From assembly GCA_011316305.1 (NCBI GenBank), contig SAUG01000142.1, positions 1 through 32,041 on the forward strand: DNA of 32,041 nt. The letters are read 5' to 3'. The position numbers and the translations under genes are program-made. The notes below the pieces were generated by a model. It worked only from the letters and a program-made list of their open reading frames with translations, did no database searches and had not been told where the DNA came from. The stretch is from Rusavskia elegans. Taxonomy: Eukaryota > Ascomycota > Lecanoromycetes > Teloschistales > Teloschistaceae. Shown here piece after piece: positions 20,201 through 30,821 of the stretch (the stretch's first letter is position 1; every line of letters begins with the position of its first letter).

Positions 20201-23200
20201 GCTGAAGGGCTGATAGCTTCCTCTGTAACTTCGTTGTGCGTTTTCTGTGACGGTCTCGGGCTACAATGGGCTTCAACGCAGGGTCGTAAGGTTGATCAGG
20301 AACATAGAGGAAGAGGCAGCCCGTGAAGAAAAGGATCCAAGCAGATGCTGTGTCCTTCAAGACGTACTGGTGGTCACCACTTGTAATAAGAGCCCAGGAT
20401 GGTTGCAAGAAGCGTTGAACAACGTCGCGAAGGTAATGAGAGGTTGGAAGCTCCTCTTTCAATTGCCAGATGTTATGGCCTGAGCCCATTCTTTGAGGGT
20501 CGCCCGGTTGTAGATAAACCTTGTGGGCAATGGCAATTTGGCCGTGCAGTCTTTTAAGTACATGGAGCAACAAAGACTGATGATCAGTAGTGACGATAGA
20601 TGTAAGCTTAGCGGTGCTTGCCGCCATCACTGTGATCTCCTGCCGAAGCAAGTCCAAGGATTTCAGCGGCACTTCTGCAAGGCATTCCCTACGCATGGAG
20701 ATCAGCAAATTGTACTGTTTCAAATCAGCCGGATGACGTACAATTTCTTAAGTACCGCTACCGGAAAGTTCCCACGAATTGTGGCCAGAGCAGTGTCCTT
20801 GTTGTTAGTCCCAGTAAGGTCCGCAATATCAAAGCACTGCTGCCAAAGCACTTTGGTTGGCTGAGCTGCGATAAGACCAATGGTCATTTCGATTTCGGCA
20901 CCATTAGCATCAGCTGAAGCGGCTCGGTACTGACGTAGGGCCTCGAACTCTGGCTGCAAGTATGGAGATTTTGACTCTGTAAGGAGATCTCGTTCCGCTT
21001 CAAGTTCGTCGAGAGCCTTGGTTATGTTCTGTTGGAGGGTAAGTTCATGCTCAATAAACAATTCGACCTAAAATTACCTCTAGATTACTTCTCGTCTCAT
21101 CTACGCTGACCTCGGTCACTCGGGCAATTCCAGCGATCGACTTTCGTAATTCTTCCAGACTAGACAATGGCACGTTTGTAGTCCAAAGAAGCCCATCGAA
21201 TCGATCAGCAAGCTGTTCGATCTGCATGTTGAGGTTTAATTGTCGTAGAGTAGCCGGTGTGCGCGGTTTTTGCCGGTTCCAGATGAAGTCCATGCTTTGG
21301 CCACTGCGGAGCTGCCAAATCGGATTGAATCTTTCAAGCTCTCGTTCCAGGGCTTCAGCCAGCTCTGCAGTCGATGGCTGCAGCTTTAGACTGGAGATCA
21401 GAATCTGTCCATGTTCCAAAAATAGTAGGAAAACAGCCTCGTCAAAATTGTTCAGGTGACCAATGTCGAAAACATCAGTAAGAAACAGCAGGTAGGACTT
21501 TATTGACAATGCATTATCTTTGTAAACCAATTGAGCAGCATACGTTGTGACATCAGCTTGCTCCAAAGTCAGGCGCAAGATCCTAACACTCTGTGTGAGG
21601 AAAGGGGCCAGCGGCTTGGTTGACTCTTGGTTGAAGCGCCTGGACGTATTGCTCGCGACTGACCTTTGGAGGTGCGAAAATTGTGAACGGGTTTGGTTGA
21701 CAGTGTTGTCCACAACGGAAGCGAGTTTATCTTCAAATCTGACAACATCGATCAGAAGATCCACGATGATGCCAAATTGGAACAGGTCCATGCTTGTAAT
21801 GACTTCGCTGACGGATTTCACAAGTACGGTATTGTTAAGCGGTTGAACTGTCTGTGCACAGATCTTATTAGTACAATTCGCAGAGCCCACTACTCCATTG
21901 ACTGACCTGCGTGGCTTCGAAGCCAAGCGGCAAAGCCAGTTGCCGTGAAAATCTGTGGTAAACATCTTTGACCCCCTGGATACAGCCTCCGCCAGACGCC
22001 AAAAGGGTTTCAAAAAGCTCGACAGCGGAAAGAATGGCGCCATGGCAGTCCGAAGGGATTTCGATCAAACCCTTTGATATTTGATTGGCCCAAGAACTCA
22101 TGAGATCGTGGTCAACAAATGCAAGGTGATCAAGACCAATCCATACAAGCTCATGGAACTCAGACTCCGGAATCGAAGATGAACATATCTTCTGAAATAA
22201 CTCAAACCGCTCCATGGCCGAGTCGAACGTTAAGTTGATACCATTGTGAGGGCTCGGGGCTTCAGGCATGGGTAAGAAAAGCTCGACGTTTCTATTCCGC
22301 ATTGCTCGAGACAGCTCTCCATGCTGTGGGTCCATGGTCAAGAATAGTCGGAAATTTGGATGGGGCTTGACGATTCGAGCAGAGCCATCGGACGAATGTC
22401 TCTCATTGATGAACAAGACACCATTCGGTTCGAGCAATGAGTTGAGTCTGTCAAGTACAGATGGGCTACATAAATTGGCATTGTCAAGAGTGAGCCATTT
22501 GCCTTCTGTGATAGCTTTGACAAGTATACCATCGACCCATTCGAATCGAGCCCGGTTATCATGCATAGACTTCTCCATAGTGATCGTACCTTCCTCGAGG
22601 TATGTATCAAAGCCCCCATCAGATCCTTCTTCTACAAGTTTGCAGAGAATCTCAATAACTTTTGTCATCTCTGCAGTATCACTCGCAAGGACACGTTCGA
22701 GCTCAGTCAGAGATTGACAAGGCACGGGGGTTGACGACTTTAGTCTTCTCAGTCTAACCTCCCTCGTGAAGTCTTTCAAGCGATGAATGTAGGCAGTGCT
22801 ATATCGTTGGCTGTCCAATTGCTCGTAGCCGCCTACTAGATCAGTGGTATCCATGTCGGCGTTGATAGAAAATTCTACTAGGTCTGCACCAGCACAGCCA
22901 GCGATTTGCCTGATCAACTCGGTCTTACCAGAGCCGGAGGGTCCAACAAGAAGGACTGGCCACTTTTTCTGAATACAAATAATGATGGACTCCGCCAAAG
23001 GTAAGTGAGTATAAGGTAAGGGACGGTGCTGGTTGACAGAGCATGAAGAAGTCAGTTGGCGCGAAAGTGAACCCAGGCCTACCTGTACATGGTTCGCATG
23101 GATCCCAACAGAGAGATCACGCTTTCCCGTAAGATTTGGTAGATGTCGTTCAAGTAGAGAAACTACGGCAGCGGCATCCTCAGGGGTTCTGAATCGTTGC

Positions 23201-26200
23201 GAGAAAAGCATGGCAACGTAATCATCCGCATTCCCAGCAGACAGGAGGCCACTTTGCGACGAATGAAGATCAAGCCAGCGCGTTGTATCTCGCAAGTTAA
23301 TCTCCCATGGCCCACCACGCATAGCTAGCTGGCGATGCTGTTGAAAAACAGCTTCTACCTCTGCAACACACTCAGTCAGTTTTGAGATGATCCCAGAAGA
23401 AACATCAGGGAACTTCTCGCTGCAGATTGTTCGCAAGTCTTCTGCCCTAAAGGTATCAGCATACACAACAGTGAAACGATTGACGAAGGAGGCCGGTAAC
23501 CCTTTCCGGCCACTACCTTGATGATGAGGATTCTGGGCAGCAAACACAACGAAATTTGGATGACGAGTAAACGTCTGGTCAAGCTCGGAGACATATACTT
23601 GACCTCGATGATCAAAACATGCATTCAGCCCTTCCAGGACAGACTGTGATGCCAGGTTCATTTCGTCGAGCAAGACCCATTGCCCCTGTTGCATAGCTTT
23701 TAAGAATGGTGCTTCACGCCATTCGAATTGGCCTGCTACGCCGCCTTCGATTGGAACATCAGAGCCGAAGAGATCCATAAGATCAGTCTGGTCGGAGAGA
23801 TTGATACGAGTGAGAGGCACTCCGCAAGCTTGGGCAACCGCCGCTACCAGGGTAGTCTTGCCAACTCCCGGGCTTCCTTCCAGCAGAATCGGTCTTGGTA
23901 ACTGCAGCGCACGTGCAATCATCATTGCGTTGTTCCTCGTGGTGGGAGCCTGGAGGCTGTATTCAGGGTCCAAAGAAGCTCCCGGATACTTTTCAAGGCT
24001 AAATGGACCTATGGCAAGGCTTTCAGCTCTATAGCCAAGCTCGATTGGAACTTTGTAGAGACAGGCCATATCAGACTGGAAAAGCTCTGAAAGCTTTCGA
24101 AGGCAATTCTGGCGCTCTGTCTCGATAGTCGATCCTGCGATCTGCAATTTAGCTGCTGGGTTAGCACCCAGAGCGTCTATGTAGGCCAGAGCGGCTCCAT
24201 GGAGTAGCGCAAGGTCTTTATCAACAATGCATCGCGTGTTGAAGAAGGCCACCCAGGCTAAAAGATCTCGAATAGATGATTGGGGTGTGGCATTGGCGAA
24301 TCTAGCACCATACCAATGCGCAAACGCAACCATAGGTTTCGCGAAATGGGCATCAAGCTGCCCAAGCTTGTATATCAGGATTTCTTCCACTTCGTCTTGA
24401 TCCGATGCATGTGGTACCCAGATTTCGGTGAAACGGTTTCGAAGAGCTGGGGACAACTCCTTCTTGCCATAATCACCCCCCGGATTCATCGTAGCAAGGA
24501 ACTGAAATCCATCGACAGCGGCAACGAGAGCATCATCAATGCCCTTCTCTGCCAAATACAGTTTTCGGCTAGGCTCTAACACGCTATTTAAGCGTTCGAG
24601 AACCGAATCGTCGGCAAGCGATATCTCATCGAGTAAAAAATGGTGTCCAGCTTTCATTGCAGAAACCAGACTGCCATCTACCCATTCGAAAAGTGCATTG
24701 AACTCTAAAAGAGACTGATCCAGCGATTGCCTTGCTTGTAAGGGCAAATTTTCCAACAACCGCTTGGGGCAATTTTGATACAGTTGTAGAAGAGTCTTCA
24801 GGCTTTTGTCTCCCAAGTCTGTCGAGCTAAGATGCTCTGAGAGGAGTCTATTGAGCTGTTCGTGTAACCGAGCTTCGATCAAATGCCTTGATCTTATCGG
24901 ACGCTGCGATCCTATAAGATCACCCGTCTCCAGGTTTTGGTGAGCATTAACGATATGTAGCTGGAGTTGCAGTGCTGCTGCAACGACTTGGCATATGGTC
25001 GTCTTTCCAGAACCTGTTTCACCGACTAGAAGTACTGGTTCACGGTTCTTCAGAGCCTGGGCGACTAGTATGTAAAGCCGTCGCATAGACTTCGTCAAGA
25101 CAACACCGTGGGCAGGGGTGTCAAGGTGTGGAGGTAGCTTATTCATTGCATAAACCGCATCATCATCAATCTTAGTTTTCATTACCTCTTCTATCGTTTG
25201 TTTCACCACTTGCCGCTCCTCATCGTTGCGGACACGTTCGGCTAGGAGGAAGTAGCCATTGACAGCTAGCTGCTGGCGATCGTCAGCATGGCGAAATGCC
25301 CATCGAAAAAGATCCCGTAGAGTAGCGAAGCTGTTCTTTTGCTCATAGAGCCGCGAATGCTGGCGATGAACTGACAACTTCTTATAGACGGCCACGATCT
25401 TGGTACAAAATGAGGGAGCTATCTGACTTCTCTCACGAAGAATAACCTCCAGCTCATCCTCAGGAATGTCGTCAAAATGAAGTTCCAGGAAGCGGTTCCT
25501 GAAGGCTCTGGACAAGACTTTGCGGCCGCCGTAGATCCCAGGCGGGTTCTGTGTAGCGAAGAGCATGAAATTATGATGGGGCCGCATCACCTGCTGAGTT
25601 TCGGGTATAAACAGCTCCCGATTATCGTCAAGGAGGCGATTCAGAGCTTCAAGAACATCTGTTGGCGCAAGATTTAGCTCGTCCAGCACTATCCAGAAGC
25701 CCTCCCGTAGAGCTTGTACTAAGATGCCCTCTTTATAGTGTAATTGACCGTCAGGTCCAGAGACATAAGTTCCTAGGTATTCTTGTAAATCAGTATGCTC
25801 GTGGTTATTGATTCTGACGAACTTATTGCCGGAGATGTTGGCCAAGTACTCTACCATGCTTGTTTTCCCTGACGAGGTCGGACCCTGGAGGAGGACTGGG
25901 AATCTCCGGGTCGAAGTCGCTCGCACCAAATTGACCAGATTTTTCTTGATGAATGGTGTGATTATGTAGTGTGGCTGGCTTTTGGTTGGACGTGATCCTC
26001 TCATAACCCAGTACTGTTCGAACTTGACAAACCTCTCTATGTCTTGTGGTGCTTTAGGAGTTTGCAGCAACAAGGCTCGACTATTCTTCTGCTTACTCAA
26101 GAGATACTTATCCATCAGGGAAAGGATTTGTAAACCCGAAGCAGTGTTTAACAGAGTCAGGAAGCTCATAGAAAAACCTTCGAACAAAGCTCTTCTAAGT

Positions 26201-29109
26201 CCATAATTAGGTGCTATGTCAAGAACGTATACGAGTGTCCGGGTCAAGGTTCGTAGGCTGAAATGGGGTTTTTGATCAGCGCCATCAACAAGACGATTGC
26301 CACGTGCTAGACTTTGTATTTCCAGATACAGATGGGCCACATCGCTGGAGATCTGAGTGTCCGCATGGCTGTTGCTGGCTAGGTAAGCTTGTACAAGAGG
26401 AATCAAATTATCGAGATCCTTGTCGGGCACATCTATGAACAGTTCCGTAAATCTGGAACGAAGGCTGAGTGGCAAGTCTCGTTTGCCGATATCACTGGCT
26501 GGGTTCATGGCCCCGAAAATGCGGAAGTCTTCGTGCGCTCTTATACGCTCTGTTTCTCCCGTTTCCGTGAGTAACAAAGAAGGCCCATCATCGCTCTCGT
26601 GCGCTAGGAGACCAGCCAAACTGTCCAGGGTATCTGGGGCAGCCAGGTTGATTTCGTCAAGTAGAACCCAATCACCAGTTCGGGCAGCCTTTACTATGTT
26701 TCCTTCCACGAACGAAAAGGCGAAACCTTTGGATCCACTTTCGAGGTGTTTTTGGAAAATGTTAAGCTGGCCTACAAAATCCTCCCACCTTTTCCTCAGG
26801 GTCTGATATTTTGGAGTTTCCACTTTCCTTCTCTTTACCAAAGGTTCTTGTTGACTCTCAACTTGCGGAGGTTGCAACTTGGATCGAACTGTTGTGGCTG
26901 CGTCTCGCCACAAAGTCAAGGTGCGAGACCAGTTATTTTTAGATATAGCCTTGGAGACTGCTTTACTAATATGCTCGATGTAGCGCCGATTCTTCCTGGC
27001 GGAAAGAGTACCCTCGAGCAAGTCATTAAATTCTTCTTTCATCGGGATTGCCAAAGCCCTCATGTTGACAGGCTTGAAACCACCTAGCAGGTCTCCGGAT
27101 TCGCTTTGTTGTGATAAGTTGATCACGACAAGCTTGTGGTTCAACGCCTCGGCAAGCTGCTGGATCATGGTGGTCTTCCCTGTCCCTGTCTCGCCCACAA
27201 GGAGGCATGGCTCGGCCATTTGGATCGCCACTGCAATAGACTCGAGATGGCGCAGAACACTATGCGTTGTTGCAAAAGGATTGGACTTCTGTTGTTTGAT
27301 CATGTTTGGAGCAGCGTCAGGTTTTCTCCTGAGGAGACTCGCCCGTCCTATGCGGAGAGTCTTCTCCTTCATCAAATAATCCGGTTTCCGAGTCCGCAGG
27401 CAGTATGAGACTCGTTCACTAGAGACTTGCAGCTCTTGCGCTGCGACAGCTACCATTTCCTCCTTGACGATGCCATCAGGAAGACGACTCACGAAGCAGT
27501 CCACGGCTTCAAGAAGAATATTGTCATTTGCTACCTCCGAGATTGGCTCATTGCCTGATCTAATCCCTACGGTTTCCAGTAGATGGTTGATCCGGGAACA
27601 CCATCGGATGAGATCCTGGGGACTGGGCAACCGTCCGGAATGGCTTGTTAATTTGTTCTGACCCACATCTCTCATTCGAGCGTAAAGACTCAAGATCCTG
27701 GGCAAGTAGGCGTGCAAGATTGGAAATTTTTCATCGACGATTTCTCCTAGCTCCTCATCTGGAGGAACTTGGAGATGCACCTGTTCCCAGTGTCTAGCGC
27801 CAAGGAGAGTCCTTCGAGGAAGAATCTTTCCACCCTGCTTATTCTCAGAAGAGCGGATGGTAGCTATGACTTTAAAGCCAGGTGCAGCCCGAATTGTTTC
27901 ACCCCAATGTGGTATCAGCATCTCTTTACGTTCAAGAAGGGGTAGCAACATGCTGACGATCTCTGCTGGAGCTCGATCAAAATCCTCGACCAGAACCCAT
28001 CGACCCTCAGTCACCGCCTTGGTCAGAACTCCTGGCTGCCAAGTGAACGAGCCTGGTCCGCCGACTGTCGTATACATGCCGATCAGCAGTTTTGCATCAA
28101 TCTGCTCGTTTAGATGAAGAACCAACATGGTTTCTTCCGTAGCCAGTCGTTTGGCCGCTTCCCTCACTAAAGATGTTTTGCCGGTACCCAAGGGTCCAGT
28201 CAGCAACACGGGTCTTTCGCACTTGATCGCTTCTGCGAGTAATTGCATGTTCTTTGCCACGGTGCGCGTCATGACTAGAGAAGACCCGACAGATGGACTT
28301 GAGGTAGAAGATGGAAGCAGCGTTCCTGCTATACATGTGGTCGCCGGAGAGAGATCTTGAACAGTGATGATCCGGCGAGCCGCAGTCGGAAACTCAGGCG
28401 CTGGATGTTTTTGGTGAGCTTCCAGAAGTTTCCGCAAGTTCTTGAGGCGCTGTTCTTCCCAGAGACTGAAAAATCTATAATCAATGATCTCGTCGTCCCA
28501 GCGGCCTTGCACATCTTCTGGCCCGATATGTTTGCCCACCATCTCTTGCAGCGCGGATTCCGAAGCATGAAGGTATAGACATAGGATTCTTATCACTAAG
28601 TAGCGGATTGGTGGATGGGCATGATTGAGAAGCAGCTGAAGTTGCGCTGGCAAGACTAGATATGCGAAACGTTGATTGTCGAATTGCAGGAGGCGGCATA
28701 GAGCAAGTAAGATATCTTGTAGAGGAAGCTCTGGGATCCGTAAAGTTGCGTCAAAGTTTGCAGCAAATAGAGGTGCCAACGATTGTTCATTCTGTAGCTG
28801 GAGAAGTCTTGCGATGTACGGCGAGAGGTATGGGGCCAGTGGTAATGTCCGTGCAATTGCACCAAAAACCTCGACAGCGTTTGATCCGGAAGCTGCGTAT
28901 TGTAGCCATCTTGAGCATAGTTCTACCGACAGAGCGTGGTGTACCGAGAAGATGGTTGGTGTTTTCGAAGGTTGCAAGGCCAGGCGAGCCAGAGTATCCA
29001 AGTACTGATTATTGCTTCCGGATCGAAGGATTTGAATGACATCGTTAGGAAGTGTGTCGAGAAAGGCTTCGTCGGCAAGAAGATGTGACGCCGCTTGAGA
29101 AATATCCAT
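14229..29109 (-). CDS. MDN1: Midasin, AAA+ ATPase of 60S ribosome assembly
   Basis: Midasin (Rea1) is the dynein-like ATPase that strips Ytm1 and Rsa4 from pre-60S particles in nucleolus and nucleoplasm. The proposed join is 29109-21907, 21851-21078, 21028-20762 and 20714-14229, giving 4,909 residues, essentially the yeast length. Introns are 55, 49 and 47 nt. Six P-loops are visible: GPLGTGKTS (about residue 306), GETGTGKTT (636), GPTSSGKTS (1076), GETGSGKTT (1364), GSPGVGKTT (1748) and GPSGSGKTE (2056). Walker B is DE in AAA2-5 (such as VLLDEINLA) but ED in AAA1 (VLVEDFD) and DN in AAA6 (LTLDNANL), in line with degenerate end modules. A long helical linker follows, then a D/E-rich tract, then a C-terminal MIDAS domain with DDSQS near residue 4,685, which grips the Ubl domains of Rsa4/Ytm1. 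ATG 29109 is the only ATG at the conserved N-terminus. Confidence 0.96.
14650..14960 (-). other. MIDAS (VWA-like) domain of midasin
   Basis: The segment starts RNYQIMLAVDDSQSMA, the DxSxS metal-ion site, and continues with the helix and strand pattern of a von Willebrand A fold (ELCIVGFGESV). It docks the ubiquitin-like domains of assembly factors. Confidence 0.88.
15950..16760 (-). other. Acidic D/E-rich region of midasin
   Basis: This part encodes a long run dominated by Asp, Glu, Gln and Lys (for example EELEGEMGDAEEKDDGGDDF), the flexible D/E-rich arm known between the linker and the MIDAS domain. The + strand is pyrimidine-rich (TCTTC, TCATC), so long antisense frames full of Ser, Phe and Leu appear here. 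They are not genes. Confidence 0.85.
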
Positions 29110-29368
29110 GGTATTAGCCTTGATCTCTGATCGCAAAAAAGACAATATTGTTGGTCGACAACGCTGTCGAAAACCTTTGACATTTTAGGCGAGGATCATC
29201 CGAAATTGCTGAATCGGGATAATGACGTCAGGTTGTCGTAGATACCGAGGTATCAATATTCATGTGATGGTAGAGTAATTATTTCACAGCTTGATGCCAT
29301 CCTGTGGGCTTTCGAGTATGTCTGTCGCTAGATACTGTAGAGACTGAAAGTGGCATTGTGCTTTGAAC
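29110..29368. promoter_or_regulatory. Bidirectional promoter with palindromic CRE, MDN1 / carrier
   Basis: This 259-bp spacer lies between divergent ATGs. A perfect 8-bp TGACGTCA palindrome is at 29223-29230, the ATF/CREB-type bZIP site. It is about 115 bp from the midasin ATG and 139 bp from the carrier ATG, within range of both. Confidence 0.55.
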
Positions 29369-30821
29369 ATGACGCACATATACAACAGCCAGCTGGTAGG
29401 AGTCTCATTTCGAAATATTGCGCCTTGCTGACTTTGATTAGGATGCCTTCGACCTCTACCATCAAGTTCAAGAGATACACAAACCCAAGGACGTCTTCAG
29501 CGGGCCGGCCCTTCCAGCTCTTGGTCATGCAACAGCCGGCTCAATTGGCGCCGCTATCTCCAACGTCGTTACATATCCTCTCGCGCTCATCGTCACCCGG
29601 CTACAGATCCAGCGGTTGTTGCGAAAGGGAGAACCTGGATCCGCCGAGGACGAATATCGGTCGTTGAAAGATGCTGCACAGAAGATATATGCCGACGAAG
29701 GTGGCCTCCCTGGCTTCTACGCTGGAATCGGTCCAGATACGGCCAAGACTATCGCCGATTCCTTCCTCTTCTTCCTGGCTTACAACTTCCTACGCCAAAC
29801 ACGTCTACGGGCTCGGGGTGGATCCAACAAATATCTTCCTGTGGCGGACGAGCTCAGTGTCGGCTTTCTTGCAGGCGCTTTCTCCAAGTTCTTAACCACC
29901 CCTATTGCGAACATCGTTACCCGTCAACAAGCAGCTTCTATGATGTTCAGAACTCAACCGCAGACAAGTCGGCAATCATCCATTCGGAAGACTGCTTTGC
30001 AAATCAGGAATGAAAGAGGTCTACAAGGCTTTTGGTCCGGCTACTCAGCTTCTCTTGTCTTGACGCTCAATCCTTCCCTGACTTTCTTTCTTTTCGAAAC
30101 GTTAAAGCGGCTGCTCGTGCCTCGCAACAGGCGCAGTGGCCCTCCTGCACAAGCGACATTCTTGATAGCAGCTGTCAGCAAAGCGATCGCTTCCACTATC
30201 ACATACCCCTTTTCATTAGCCAAGTCGCGGGCCCAAGCTTCATCAAAGTCCTTCAGTGAAAGGAAGGATGATGAGATTGACATAGCGAATAAGACGCGAA
30301 AAAAAATGGTATCGGAAATTGAGAAGACGAGAGCGAAACCGCCAAGTAACGTGTTTACCACGATTCTTTGTGTTGCGAGAGCTGAGGGGTTGAATGCCCT
30401 TTATGAGGGCCTAGGCGGTGAAGTTTTGAAGGGCTTTTTTAGCCATGGTCTCACAATGATTGTGAAGCAAATCGTGCACAGATTCATTATACAACTCTAT
30501 TACGCTACACTCAAACTGTTGAAGCGGTTCCCTTCGCCAGAAGCTGCGGCACAAAGCTCTAGAGAACGGACGAAGCAGGCATTTGACACAGTTCAGGAAG
30601 ACGCCGCACCCTTAGTATCGTCAACCACGAAAATATTGCAGGAAGTCTCCTCCACTTTACTCGACAGCAGCCAAGATGCTCTCAAAAAATTGCAGCTCGA
30701 AGCAAGCTCGGCTTCGACTGCTGTGGCACGAGAGGCGGGTAATGTAGTAAAAAAAACATCAGAACTTCTGGAAAGAACGAAAGACCAACATTCGACTGTC
30801 AAGAGAGGAGATGATGGTTGA
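29369..30821 (+). CDS. SLC25-type carrier, probably peroxisomal
   Basis: This is a member of the mitochondrial carrier superfamily, most like the fungal peroxisomal adenine-nucleotide/PMP47 group. The substrate is inferred from the family only. The proposed join is exons 29369-29395 and 29442-30821, with a 46-nt intron (branch GCTGAC, acceptor TTAG), giving 468 residues and an N-terminus MTHIYNSQLDAFDLYHQVQE. Three carrier repeats are visible, beginning near GHATAGSIGAAISNVVTYP (residue 55 is the signature Pro), FLAGAFSKFLTTP (Pro163) and SKAIASTITYP (Pro265). Typical even-helix ends GLPGFYAGIGPDT, GLQGFWSGYSASL and GLNALYEGLGGEV follow each. The signature PxD/ExxK/R is degraded in all three. 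A C-terminal tail of about 95 residues, predicted helical, follows the third repeat. No PTS1 tripeptide is present, as expected for a membrane protein. It is head to head with midasin. Confidence 0.85.

Noticed and set aside
21847..22043. Separate gene starting inside the midasin locus at 22043
   Set aside because: The frame only becomes midasin sequence after the acceptor at 21852; splicing joins it to the long upstream exon.
29110..29145. Longer midasin N-terminus from 29145
   Set aside because: It would start at a TTG, not used as a normal start in fungal nuclear genes; the ATG at 29109 fits the family.
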